From assembly GCF_002764115.1 (NCBI RefSeq), contig NZ_CP017943.1, positions 434,001 through 498,000 on the forward strand: DNA of 64,000 bases, given 5' to 3'. Below, one piece after another: positions 48,105 through 57,354 of the stretch. The stretch is from Phyllobacterium zundukense (GTDB lineage: Bacteria > Pseudomonadota > Alphaproteobacteria > Rhizobiales > Rhizobiaceae). A model generated the notes under the pieces. That model made no database searches. It was not told the DNA's origin and saw only the letters and a program-made list of their open reading frames with translations. Position numbers and translations under genes: made by a program. The number at the start of each line of letters is the position of its first letter. Position 1 is the stretch's first letter.

Positions 48105-49544
48105 ATGGAAGTTAAACCGATCGTCTCCTTCACCACAGTCGCCGATGAGACGCCTGACGGCCTGCGCGTAGATTTGATGACGACGGATTTCGGCCTGGAA
48201 GAACTACACCTCATCGTTTCGCAAAAGGTCATCGAACGGGCTTTGGAGGTATTTCCGGGGTTTGAAATACCGGAAGCCCCGATTGTCCTTGCGTCATACG
48301 AGGAGGACAGCCGGACGCTTAAGACATTTCCCATCAAGACAGGCTTTAATCAGGAGTTTCTGAAGCCGAAATACTCCAAACTCCGCAGCATTACGGTTGA
48401 AGATGTTTATGCGCCGGGTGACCATGAAACCGGTCAATCTTACAATCTGGAAGACCTTCCATCCGGATTTGTGAGAGATCCTCGGTTCGGGTTTGGGTTG
48501 AATTATGACATCCGGCTTATTGCCCTCTCTATTGAGAAGATCGTCGGCGTCAACGAACTGTTGATCTCAAAACAAAAGGGACTTTCGAAAGATGGGAACA
48601 CCTTGCGAATGTCGCGAGGAGTGTTCGGCAAGATTCGCACAACTATGGGTCGACTGCATCGCAGTACTCTCGCCTTCGCGAACTCTCGTAAGTCGGACTA
48701 TATCGACCTCACTTTGACAGCCATGCTCGATCCCAAACATGAGGCCGATGAGGATGCGCGCGACATAGCATCCGACCTCGGGGAGTTGCTCGCCCAAAAG
48801 CTCGTCGGCAAATCCAAGACTGAGGACATGGCCAGACGCTCGGCAATAAAGAGGGTGCGCTCGTCAGTGAAGACAATAGCGGAGAAAGAGCCGGAGGAAC
48901 TTCTCGAACTTCGACGAGAAATCGAAACGGTCACTTTGGAAGAGCTCATTGAGCGGATGGAAAAGAAGATCAGGCAGAAAAGCCTCACTGAGCATGACTG
49001 GCAGGCATTCCTCACTAATAACTCATTCGTACTGGGGCTTGCGTTCGGCGTTCCCGCCGTTGTCTTCGAAGAGCAGGTTTCCGTTGGTGGCACCAAACTC
49101 GACGGTAGCGGTGGCAAACTTGCGGATTATGTTGTCAAAGCTGGTCTCTTCGGAAATCTCGCAATCATCGAGATCAAGACGCCCTTCGCCGATCTTGTTG
49201 ACAAGAAGGCCTATCGCGGTGAACTCCATGCCCCCACACGCGAATTGGCTGGTGCTGTAAACCAGGTGCTCGACCAACGATACCGCCTGCAAATGGAAAT
49301 CAAGTCGAAGAAGATCGATTCTAGGGAGTATGACGTATTCACCTACGCCGTGCAGTGCCTCGTGATTGCAGGCACCATACCGGAAAGTGAGCCGGAGCGA
49401 AAATCACTCGAACTCTTCCGCAACAATTTGCGAGATGTAATGATAATCACTTTCGACGAACTTCTGGCCAAGCTGAAGGCATTGCTGGCGTTCTTCAAAG
49501 AGCCGCCGAAAGCGGCAGATCCCCATAGAGCGGAACTCTTCTAG
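48105..49544 (+). CDS. sduA: Shedu-like defence nuclease SduA (DUF4263)
   Basis: A 479-residue protein. The C-terminal third is the Shedu (DUF4263) PD-(D/E)xK nuclease: SLTEHDWQAFLTNNSFVLGL, then the catalytic Asp in GGKLADYVV and the Glu-x-Lys in LAIIEIKTPFADLV, followed by REYDVFTYAVQCLVIAGTIP. The N-terminal 280 residues vary among Shedu proteins and are thought to sense infection; here they include TTDFGLEELHLIVSQKVIER and a predicted helical linker rich in Glu and Lys. Shedu acts as a single gene. ATG 48105 matches the protein start MEVKPIVSFTTV; an upstream frame start at 48078 is less likely. Confidence 0.87.
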   Translation: MEVKPIVSFTTVADETPDGLRVDLMTTDFGLEELHLIVSQKVIERALEVFPGFEIPEAPIVLASYEEDSRTLKTFPIKTGFNQEFLKPKYSKLRSITVEDVYAPGDHETGQSYNLEDLPSGFVRDPRFGFGLNYDIRLIALSIEKIVGVNELLISKQKGLSKDGNTLRMSRGVFGKIRTTMGRLHRSTLAFANSRKSDYIDLTLTAMLDPKHEADEDARDIASDLGELLAQKLVGKSKTEDMARRSAIKRVRSSVKTIAEKEPEELLELRREIETVTLEELIERMEKKIRQKSLTEHDWQAFLTNNSFVLGLAFGVPAVVFEEQVSVGGTKLDGSGGKLADYVVKAGLFGNLAIIEIKTPFADLVDKKAYRGELHAPTRELAGAVNQVLDQRYRLQMEIKSKKIDSREYDVFTYAVQCLVIAGTIPESEPERKSLELFRNNLRDVMIITFDELLAKLKALLAFFKEPPKAADPHRAELF

Positions 49545-49702
49545 CCGGTCGGTTGGAGAATGGAAAAGGTGGATCGCGTCTGCCTGTCGCGTCACATGCG
49601 ATCCGCATAGAGGTCATGCAGATGCAGGATGCTGTGTTTCCGAACAACGCGCTGTAAAATGTCCGAACATTGATAAAAGATCCTATGGCCTGCTGTTCAT
49701 GG

Positions 49703-50395
49703 TCACTGGCGTGCCCGAAACGCTGAAATCATCTCCTTCGAAACGTCTTGCGGGAAACAAATCGGCGCGTAGCCACCGCCTCTGTTATAGGCGCTGCGCC
49801 GTCCGCATTTTCGCCCGGCCCGGTCTGTGTTGTAGGGACAAGCACATGTTCCAGGATAAACAGAGATTGATTGTGCGATAATGCTCTGAATGATCGTTGT
49901 GTCGCGTATGTCCGGCATGGCAATTTTAGGCTTCGGTGGAGCCTTTTGGGGCGGTGGTGTTTCGCGTTTCGCAGTTTCTTCTGGCTTGCTTTCGCTGAGA
50001 AGGTTGGATGAAATCCAGCCGTCCCGCCGCGTGAGATTGTCTCTGACGTGAGACCAGTCAGTCTGAGATTCCAGAAGAGTTACTTCGCGACCAATGTCGT
50101 ATCGATCGATTATGGTGAAGCCCTTATCTGGACCGCTTCTAAGTGCGACGCGTTTGCCGCGAACGAATAGCAATCTGGTGGCCGCATGTTGTGGCTCCGT
50201 CGGAGCTGCTTGCGTCGGGTTCGCCGCAGGATCTGTTTCGAGCGCTTGTTCAGCCGGCGGATCGCTGGCGCTGGAAGGTGTAGCAAGGGGCTCGCTAACA
50301 GAAAGTGGAGGTGGCCGCCGCGCATCCTTTTGGTGTGATCCGAGCCAAAAATCGCCGGTCACGATAATCGTTGCCCAGAACAGAAATTTGCGCAT
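49703..50395 (-). CDS. Secreted SH3-domain protein with Cys-rich C-terminal motif
   Basis: A 230-residue protein with an N-terminal signal or membrane segment (MRKFLFWATIIVTGDFW), a Pro- and Ala-rich linker, a bacterial SH3 domain (RVALRSGPDKGFTIIDRYDI then WSHVRDNLTRRDGWISSNLL) and a C-terminal motif YPGTCACPYNTDRAGRKCGR with further AYNRGGGYAPICF. The Cys-containing tail recurs at the end of many small secreted bacterial proteins. SH3 domains of this kind bind peptidoglycan. ATG 50395 has a G-rich ribosome binding site. Whether it belongs to the defence genes around it is unclear. Confidence 0.7.
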   Translation of the reverse strand: MRKFLFWATIIVTGDFWLGSHQKDARRPPPLSVSEPLATPSSASDPPAEQALETDPAANPTQAAPTEPQHAATRLLFVRGKRVALRSGPDKGFTIIDRYDIGREVTLLESQTDWSHVRDNLTRRDGWISSNLLSESKPEETAKRETPPPQKAPPKPKIAMPDIRDTTIIQSIIAQSISVYPGTCACPYNTDRAGRKCGRRSAYNRGGGYAPICFPQDVSKEMISAFRARQ

Positions 50396-50432
50396 GACCC
50401 GCCCCCACAAGGGTTATAGCTTCATACGGACT

Positions 50433-53400
50433 TCAACCCAGCACAAGAGACGGTTTCATGCGTTCAGTGGCGTTTCGTGGGGAGTGTGGCGTATATACGT
50501 CCAGTTCGTGAATACGTACCGTTGGCACAACCTTCTGCGCGATCTCACAAAGGTGCCTGTGATGAGTGAGGTAAATCACCTGACCGATCTTCGACATCTC
50601 GGCCAGCAGGCGGAAGACTTCCTCCGACCGTGGTTCGTCGAACGTTTCCATGATGTCGTCGGCAATGAACGGAACGGATGGACGAACCTGGGCAAATTCC
50701 TGGTAACCAGCGAGCCGCAATGCGAGGTAGAGCTGGAACTGTGTGCCCGTGGACATGGCGTCTGACATTTTCGAGCCGCCCTGCCGCGGAACGCCAATGA
50801 GGATTTCCTTGTCTTTCTCAGGTTTGGCAGCGAGACCGGAATATTCGCCACGCGTGATCTGGCGGAATGCGTCCGATGCTCTTTTCATCATCGAGCTTCG
50901 GTGTCTGTCACGATAAAGATGCAATGCTTTCTCGGCGGCCGAGGCTCCAGTTTTTAGGCGCAGGTATTTTTGCGCCAGATCCTCAATTTCAAGGAGGATT
51001 GTCCGCCGCTGCAGCTCGATCCTGGCCACCGCGCCGTCGCCCCCGACCTGCTCAAGCCTGTCTTTCGCACGGGTCAGATCTGCAAAGAGCAGTTTTGTTC
51101 GCTCCTCAAGGTTATCGATCCTGTCGGATAGTTCGGCGGCTTCCATCTCGACCTCTGAAACGTTGACCTCGGCAAGGAGTGCTTCGGCTTCGCCGAATGT
51201 CGTGACACGTAACTCTCTCACGATCTGATCACTCAATTCTGCGAGACGGCGCTCCAACCGATGCTTTTCAGCGACCTGTTCCAGCTGGTTGCTGACATCG
51301 GACAATGTCTCGACGCCAAAGAAGGTTGTGAGCGCGGTCTTGCGGGCTTCATGCACTGCAAGCTCCTGCTCGAGCCCCCTCCGGGTCTCCGACATGCGCG
51401 CATGCTCATCCATCTTCATAGAATGGATTTGCTGTGCCCTTTGGCCGGCGTCATATCTTTTCGTGAGGCTTTCTGTCTCAGCGAGACATTGTGTCGGATC
51501 GGAGGTCTCGCCAAGGTGTTTCAGAATATCGCGGACTTCAGCCTGAAAAGCATTCCGATCGTTTTCCATGGTTGCGATGCGCTGCGCCATCTGATCGCGC
51601 TCACGCAAAGTGGCCGGCAGGTCGGCAAGCGCTTTGAGAATCTCGCGCACTTGCGCGACGGCCGGCGCGTTAGCACCGAACCAGGTTTTTGCAAGTGCAT
51701 CCTTCCAGTTGTCGTCCCAGAGTTTTGCTGCCTTATCAGCGTCCGTGAAATCTTGCTGCCGTTCAGCCAGCTCGCGTTGGCGTTCAAGAAGATTTGTTGC
51801 CGCAGTCGCTCTCTCGGCCCGCAGGCTGACGGCCCGGGACAAGTGTGTGCTGGCCGCTTGCATCAGCGCTGTTGCTGACAACGTTTCAACGGCCTCGACA
51901 CCGGCAACACGCATCGCTTCAACGAGCGCGGCGACTTCATTTCCAAATTCTGCCCTTGCCTGCGCGATGTCCTCGTCCACCTGTTGCAAAGCATTCCATG
52001 CGACAAGCGTTTCCTTACGCATGTTGCTCCAGCGCTCAAGTAGTGAGAGCCAATCCTCAACCGCCCCGTTAACAGGCAATTCGATGGCAAGCGGAGTGGC
52101 CGTGCGAATTCGGGTGGAGAGTTGCAAGCGTTCGGCGTCCGCATCCGCTAACAGTTCTTCTTCGCGTAGTATGGCCGCCGCGTGAACCGACAATGTTTGG
52201 GTCAACTGCCGCAGCTCTGCCAAGTCTCGCGATCGCGCCAGACGGGCTTCGTTGAGGTCGTCGTCCGTTCGCATTTTCTGTTCGAAAACTTGGGCCGTTG
52301 TTATGTCGAGATGCTCGAGATGCTCGTCCCAGGCCTTCGTCCGAGCCTCGCGTGATTGATGAGCCTTGGCATCATCGATCAATCCAGCTGCTGCCTGTAT
52401 CGCCTCAATGCGCGCTTGAGCATCGCGTTGCTGCGTAATCAGATCGCGCAGCCGTTCCTTGTGATCTCTGAGACGTTTTTCGATCAACAGCGCTTCGTTT
52501 CTCCACGATTCGATCTGCCGTGCCTCGGGAGGGGCAATAGCGTGGAGAGCTGTTCCATCTCCAGTCCACGGGCGCAGGTTGCTCAACAGATTTTCGCAAT
52601 TTCGCGCCAGCTGTCCGCGATCGCGTTCCGACACCCGCAACCTTGCCTGATGATCGCTGCTTTGCAGTCTGGTGAGTGCTGTTTCAAACGGCGCCGTTGC
52701 TGCTTGGTCTATCACTCCGCCAGTCGTTGCAATTTTGGCGTTTTCTTCCGCGGTTCGATCAACAAGCTGCTTCGCTCTCTTCAATTCGCGCGTTGCTGTC
52801 TGAAGCGTGGCGTCAATACCTGAACGCGTTTCAATGAGATCGCGTAACGCACCAATGAGAGAGGCAGGCAAAAGCAGCGCTTCTGGGGTCTTGTTGTCAG
52901 TCTGTTCAAGTGAAGCAAGGATGATTGAAAGGGCAGCTTCCTGTTCTGCCAGCGCCACGCGACGACGAGGCAGGTCTGTTTCAGCAGTTCGGAACCGCGC
53001 CCGTCCATCCTCCAATCCAAGTATGCGGTCGGCCATCGGCCCCAGCGGTTCGTCAACGTCGATGAAATCGATCTCCGCTTGCAAGCGGGCGAGGTCCTTT
53101 TCGATGCCCTCGATCTGCGTCTGGATCCTGGTCTGGTCTTTCGTCAGCTGAGGGAGCTCAGAAACCCAGTCTGTGGGCGGTCGGGGCAAGTCGGCATAGT
53201 CAACAAGTTGAGCCGTCAGGCGCTCATGCTCAGCAGCAAGGGGGAGGGCGCGCATAATCCTTGCAAGTTCACCATGTCTCGTCCTGCTGCTAGCAAGGTT
53301 GCCCATCTCTTCATCATAGGACGATTCAGCCTGTTTGTGCGTTGCAATCAGGGTCGAATAGGTGGAAGCGAAGGTATCGATCTCATCGCGCTGTGCCTTA

Positions 53401-53981
53401 AGATCGGCAAGCGTCTGTTTCAATTCTGCCAGCTGCGTGTTGCGTCCGCGCTTCTTGTGAATGAGGTTCGCTTCCTCTGCTGTTGCCGCCAAAGTTTGAC
53501 TGAGGCCGGCCAGACCCGCGCTTGCGGAAAACAGCAATTCGCCAAGATCTCCCTTGCTCTGGATGATGGCGTTTCCGCCGTCCTCCAGAGACCGCTCATC
53601 AAGCGAAAACATCGTGCGGTATGCGTCCCGGCTGAGACCTGCGAGCGGTGTGCCAAACAATGCCTCATTGACCGGCTGCCCGTGCTGGTCCAGTAGCGAA
53701 TTTGTCCGCTGCTTTATCCGGACAAGCTTGTGTTCGTGTCCGTCAAATTCCAGACAGGCGCCGATCTGCATTGCACTGTATTGGTGGAGAAAATTGAAGC
53801 GGCTGCGTTCCTCGATGCCGAAAAGCAAATCGAGATAGGCTGCAAAGGCCGTGGATTTGCCAGCCTCGTTCAGACCATAGACGATATGCAGATCCGGTGT
53901 TCCAGCAACTGGCTCGCCAAAATCGAGCGAGTAATCCGTGAACTTGCCATAACGCGTCAGCTCGAGTTTGCGTAGCCGCAT
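50433..53981 (-). CDS. yhaN: YhaN-like SMC/Rad50-type ATPase
   Basis: A 1182-residue SbcC/Rad50-like protein. The N-terminus (LRKLELTRYGKFTDYSLDFG) and Walker A (IVYGLNEAGKSTAFAAYLDL) join a C-terminal half with the signature region STGTQFQLYLALRLAGYQEF and Walker B VPFIADDIMETFDEPR, then LTHHRHLCEIAQKVV. Between them lie about 900 residues of coiled coil. With the YhaO-like phosphoesterase it should form an MR-type complex that processes DNA ends. ATG 53981 shares one base with the YhaO-like stop (TGATG), so the two are made together. In this setting it may act in defence, but a repair role is equally possible. Confidence 0.85.
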   Translation of the reverse strand: MRLRKLELTRYGKFTDYSLDFGEPVAGTPDLHIVYGLNEAGKSTAFAAYLDLLFGIEERSRFNFLHQYSAMQIGACLEFDGHEHKLVRIKQRTNSLLDQHGQPVNEALFGTPLAGLSRDAYRTMFSLDERSLEDGGNAIIQSKGDLGELLFSASAGLAGLSQTLAATAEEANLIHKKRGRNTQLAELKQTLADLKAQRDEIDTFASTYSTLIATHKQAESSYDEEMGNLASSRTRHGELARIMRALPLAAEHERLTAQLVDYADLPRPPTDWVSELPQLTKDQTRIQTQIEGIEKDLARLQAEIDFIDVDEPLGPMADRILGLEDGRARFRTAETDLPRRRVALAEQEAALSIILASLEQTDNKTPEALLLPASLIGALRDLIETRSGIDATLQTATRELKRAKQLVDRTAEENAKIATTGGVIDQAATAPFETALTRLQSSDHQARLRVSERDRGQLARNCENLLSNLRPWTGDGTALHAIAPPEARQIESWRNEALLIEKRLRDHKERLRDLITQQRDAQARIEAIQAAAGLIDDAKAHQSREARTKAWDEHLEHLDITTAQVFEQKMRTDDDLNEARLARSRDLAELRQLTQTLSVHAAAILREEELLADADAERLQLSTRIRTATPLAIELPVNGAVEDWLSLLERWSNMRKETLVAWNALQQVDEDIAQARAEFGNEVAALVEAMRVAGVEAVETLSATALMQAASTHLSRAVSLRAERATAATNLLERQRELAERQQDFTDADKAAKLWDDNWKDALAKTWFGANAPAVAQVREILKALADLPATLRERDQMAQRIATMENDRNAFQAEVRDILKHLGETSDPTQCLAETESLTKRYDAGQRAQQIHSMKMDEHARMSETRRGLEQELAVHEARKTALTTFFGVETLSDVSNQLEQVAEKHRLERRLAELSDQIVRELRVTTFGEAEALLAEVNVSEVEMEAAELSDRIDNLEERTKLLFADLTRAKDRLEQVGGDGAVARIELQRRTILLEIEDLAQKYLRLKTGASAAEKALHLYRDRHRSSMMKRASDAFRQITRGEYSGLAAKPEKDKEILIGVPRQGGSKMSDAMSTGTQFQLYLALRLAGYQEFAQVRPSVPFIADDIMETFDEPRSEEVFRLLAEMSKIGQVIYLTHHRHLCEIAQKVVPTVRIHELDVYTPHSPRNATERMKPSLVLG

Positions 53982-55249
53982 CACTGTAGCTCCCTTGCGG
54001 GAGCTTTGAGGCGGGCGATGATGTCGTCACCACTTTGCGACATCAGATCATCGACGAAGGCGTCGAATTCAAGTTCGTTGTTTCCCGCAAACTTGCGACT
54101 TTCAGCCGGCAAATCGTCGAGGAGATCCTGGACCATCAGCCGGATGTCTTCGCGAAAGCCGTGGGAGGTCATAACCTCCGTCTGCATCAGCTCGCCAAGT
54201 TCAACCAATGGATCGGCGACGGCGAAGGTTTGGAGCAGGTCGGCTGGACGGACACCGAGCTCGATCTTTTCCACCCAGGTTCGGCCAATGCCTTGTGCGC
54301 GCTGTTCGGCCTCCGCCTGCAGCAAATCCAGGTCACGACGAAGACGCCAAGCCAGCGGCGTGCTGCCGATAAGTTTCAGGCGACCGACGAGATGCTCCGA
54401 CCGTGTCCGATCGCGCTGCTTAACAAGGGCATTTTCGATACTGCTGACAACGTCCCGCCACTCCTGAATATCCGTCACATCAACGGTCAGACGTTCGAAT
54501 TGAGCAATACTGGTCAAGCGCTCTTCGACGGTGATGGAACGATCATCGCCTATGGTCACCAGGGAAACGGTTTTCTCGCCCGCCTCGTTGATATCACGGC
54601 CCTGCGGCATTCCCGGCATAATAACCGTTTTTTGCCCGAGGTGATGCGACCGCAGATGAATATGACCGAGAGCCCAATAATCGAAACCGGAAGCATGAAG
54701 ATCAGCGACGTTGCATGGTCCATAAGGATCATGGCCGGAAGCACCGGCAAGACTCGTATGCATGATCCCGATATTTACGCCATCCGTCACAGGCGGTCTG
54801 TATTTCGGCAACAGATTGTCTGGTGCATGGGGTTTGGCAAAGCTCAATCCATGGATGACGATGTTCAACCCGTTGTGTGGCAGTTCGATAGCTTCGGCCC
54901 GAGCGCCAAATATCTTCACCGACGGTGGCAGCAGAAGTTCCTGCGTTATCTTGGACAACGCATCGTGATTGCCGCGGATCTTGTAGACGTTGATATCTGC
55001 CTCATGCAGCCGCTGCATCTGCGTTGCTAGAAACCGGGCGGTTTTCATGGAGGTCTGATCGCCGTCATAAAGATCGCCGGCGATGATCAAGGCGTTGACC
55101 TGTTCTTCTAGGCAAAGATCCACGACAGCAATGAGTGCCTGACGCGTGGCATCGCCGATCAAACTGGCTAGGTCCGGATCCCGAAGCGATAATGAACGCA
55201 AAGGCGAGTCCAGATGGATGTCAGCGGTATGGATGAACCGAAAAGCCAT
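53981..55249 (-). CDS. yhaO: YhaO-like metallophosphoesterase (SbcD/Mre11 type)
   Basis: A 422-residue nuclease with the calcineurin-like metal motifs in order: RFIHTADIHLDSPLRSL (DxH), ALIIAGDLYDGDQ (GDxxD), KIRGNHDALSK (GNHD), GIMHTSLAG and YWALGHIHLRSHH (GHxH). All five metal-binding blocks are present, so it should be active. It is the partner of the YhaN-like ATPase. ATG 55249 has AAGGA upstream; the frame extends 14 codons further but without support. Confidence 0.88.
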   Translation of the reverse strand: MAFRFIHTADIHLDSPLRSLSLRDPDLASLIGDATRQALIAVVDLCLEEQVNALIIAGDLYDGDQTSMKTARFLATQMQRLHEADINVYKIRGNHDALSKITQELLLPPSVKIFGARAEAIELPHNGLNIVIHGLSFAKPHAPDNLLPKYRPPVTDGVNIGIMHTSLAGASGHDPYGPCNVADLHASGFDYWALGHIHLRSHHLGQKTVIMPGMPQGRDINEAGEKTVSLVTIGDDRSITVEERLTSIAQFERLTVDVTDIQEWRDVVSSIENALVKQRDRTRSEHLVGRLKLIGSTPLAWRLRRDLDLLQAEAEQRAQGIGRTWVEKIELGVRPADLLQTFAVADPLVELGELMQTEVMTSHGFREDIRLMVQDLLDDLPAESRKFAGNNELEFDAFVDDLMSQSGDDIIARLKAPARELQ

Positions 55250-55451
55250 GGATCCTTTAATGGAGTGAGAACAGATCGAGCTGCAATACATCGCACGTCA
55301 CAACCAGTGCGTCACGCGTGCAGAGACAATTCACAGGAGTTTTCAGTGGATGGCGAAAGCGAGCTACGCGAATAAGGCGCGTGCAAGATGTGAACTGATA
55401 ACCGATGATCTGTATATTCTACCCAAAGGGTGGCAGGGGGAGACGGGGCTA

Positions 55452-56095
55452 ATGGATTTTCGCGCGTTGTTTTCTGGTGGCTGGGAGAAGAACACAGCGG
55501 TTGCAAGTGCCGTGATATCGGCTGGGGCACTGATCGTTTCGTTGATTGCGTTGAGTCATAGCTCTCAACAAACTGACATCGCGAAGGAGGCGCTTCGCGC
55601 AAGCGAAAAGAACGCGGCGTTTCTCAGCTTAGTGAAAGATTTGAGCGCATCTGCCAATCATTGGATCTCAGCCGCGGTGCCAACAGGTTTTCCTGGGTGG
55701 CGCCATTCAAAACGTCCGAACGATTGCAGATTCTTGCGTTCTATCAACCCAACTATCAGGTACCGAAGTCGGACAATAGAAAGCTGATCGACGAAGCGCA
55801 GGCAAAATCCGACACTGTCGGCGCTGTTCAAACCGCATTGCAAGTTTGGTTGAACGAGTCGGAATATAAGTTCGTGAACCAGTCCCTATTCGATCTGCGG
55901 AACATCTACATGCGAGAGATTGAAGAAAAGCTCTATGCTTCTTTGCAGGCGGAATCATATTTCAGAGTGGCGGCTCTTTGTTTTGGAACACGAGACGGTT
56001 TTATAGAATGGTACAAGAATCCACTTGGCGCCACGACCGACCAGATGCCCAAACTGAAAGATGTACGACTTACCAGCCGATCGCCGCGCCCTTAG
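55452..56095 (+). pseudogene. Membrane-anchored hypothetical protein, probably frameshifted
   Basis: The first frame (ATG 55452, with a GGGGAGACGGGG stretch upstream) encodes MDFRALFSGGWEKNTAVASA and a membrane segment VISAGALIVSLIAL, then a helix. After about 80 residues the protein-like sequence continues in another frame as WVAPFKTSERLQILAFYQPN, then DLRNIYMREIEEKLYASLQA, ending at 56095. One shift near 55700 joins them into a protein of about 213 residues. Two separate genes are less likely, as the second has no start signal. Family unknown; small membrane proteins often accompany defence genes. Confidence 0.5.
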
Positions 56096-56258
56096 CGACG
56101 AGCCCGCAGTTAAGGAGCGATTTCGTTAATGTCCCGAGGGCAGCGATGAACATACCGTGCGCGCCGAACTTCATATAGTCTCCGAGAATCGATAACCACT
56201 AGCAGAGCGATCATGACCAAATTGCCCCTGCCGCCGTGTTCCAGTAGCCACGAAGAAG

Positions 56259-56573
56259 ATGATCGAGGCACTCAAGGAAAACCGGAAGGCGAACCCCACG
56301 CCTTTGTCGCCATGCGTGGACCAGACAATAATTGATATCGAGTCGTACTACCGGAACCAGCCGGAGGGAGCCCCTGCCGCTGTACGTCAAACGCAGGGCG
56401 GAATGCTGGTTTACGCTTTGTCGACGATCCAGCTCCGCAGAACATCAAGCGGCCGCATCAACGTCCCGGGATTTGGCGACTTCACAATGAAGTCCGGGGT
56501 GAACTGCTACCATCCAAAGAGTCAGACGACGCTCGTCGTGCCGACGGACGAGGTCGTGACCCTGGGCCAATAA
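56259..56573 (+). CDS. Hypothetical protein (104 residues)
   Basis: The frame begins MIEALKENRKANPTPLSPCV and ends with TTLVVPTDEVVTLGQ. The sequence has a mixed beta pattern (YALSTIQLRRTSSGRINVPG) and no membrane segment or known motif. A weak ribosome binding site overlaps the start. It stands alone between two membrane-protein ORFs. Unknown function. Confidence 0.45.
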   Translation: MIEALKENRKANPTPLSPCVDQTIIDIESYYRNQPEGAPAAVRQTQGGMLVYALSTIQLRRTSSGRINVPGFGDFTMKSGVNCYHPKSQTTLVVPTDEVVTLGQ

Positions 56574-56725
56574 ACATCCGCACGGCGAGTTCGGTTATTC
56601 AATCTACCGCGGGAGGGAATGAATTTGTACCCACGGATTCTTTCAGCTCGACATTAACCACCGGCGCCCGCCCTTGTGCAAGGAACAATGATTGATCAGT
56701 CTTAACCAGACGAAGGATGACAGAA

Positions 56726-57205
56726 ATGGGCGACACTGATGCAAACCGATACTTTCATGTTGTGGCTTGGGTCAAAGGGGACGCCGAATCTCCGGTTTTC
56801 CTATTCGGCGATCTGTTGGAGACTGACTTAGAGAAGAAATTTCTCAGCTACTACCGGGCTGGCCGGAAACTGCTTGCAGACCGACATTTGTACGACATTC
56901 ACGACTTGGTATCAGTGTCTATTATCGAGACAGAGGTTCCTAAGGATAAGGCTATCGACGATTTTCTTCGCCGAGACCGCGATGCGATCGATCGCCTCAA
57001 TCAGAGTTCGCATGTGTTCTTCCTTGGCCGCATAAGTGGGCCGAATGATGTCGACGTGCTCGAGGTTGGTGAGGATGTCACATCTCGCTACATTAAGGGG
57101 CCGCCTGGTGAGGGTAGGACATTAGTCGACATAATAAACCATCCGTGGACCTTAACTGTCCTAGGCGGTCTTATCGTGGCACTCATTGCGGCAGCCGTCA
57201 TGTAA
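56726..57205 (+). CDS. Hypothetical protein with C-terminal membrane anchor
   Basis: A 159-residue protein: an N-terminal soluble domain (GDTDANRYFHVVAWVKGDAE, VSVSIIETEVPKDKAIDDFL) of about 130 residues and a single membrane segment at the very C-terminus (TLTVLGGLIVALIAAAVM), so it is tail-anchored. ATG 56726 is chosen because AAGG lies ten bases upstream; ATG 56717 would sit directly on it. No family recognised. Tail-anchored proteins beside protease and ATPase genes might be their substrate or effector, but this is speculation. Confidence 0.55.
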   Translation: MGDTDANRYFHVVAWVKGDAESPVFLFGDLLETDLEKKFLSYYRAGRKLLADRHLYDIHDLVSVSIIETEVPKDKAIDDFLRRDRDAIDRLNQSSHVFFLGRISGPNDVDVLEVGEDVTSRYIKGPPGEGRTLVDIINHPWTLTVLGGLIVALIAAAVM

Positions 57206-57354
57206 TTGAGTTGGCTGTTCGGGTAAAACATTATTGTTCAACCTATCCACAAGGATACTGGAGCAACGGTCCACGGACTCAGAGCACTCCTTCTCCTCGA
57301 CCAGTAAGACGCTCTTTGACGCAGCGCGGATTATCAAAGCTCACGACTGAGGTC

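Noticed and set aside
54035..55030. A 331-codon plus-strand frame antisense to the YhaO-like gene
   Set aside because: The minus-strand gene has five metal-binding motifs; the antisense frame has none.
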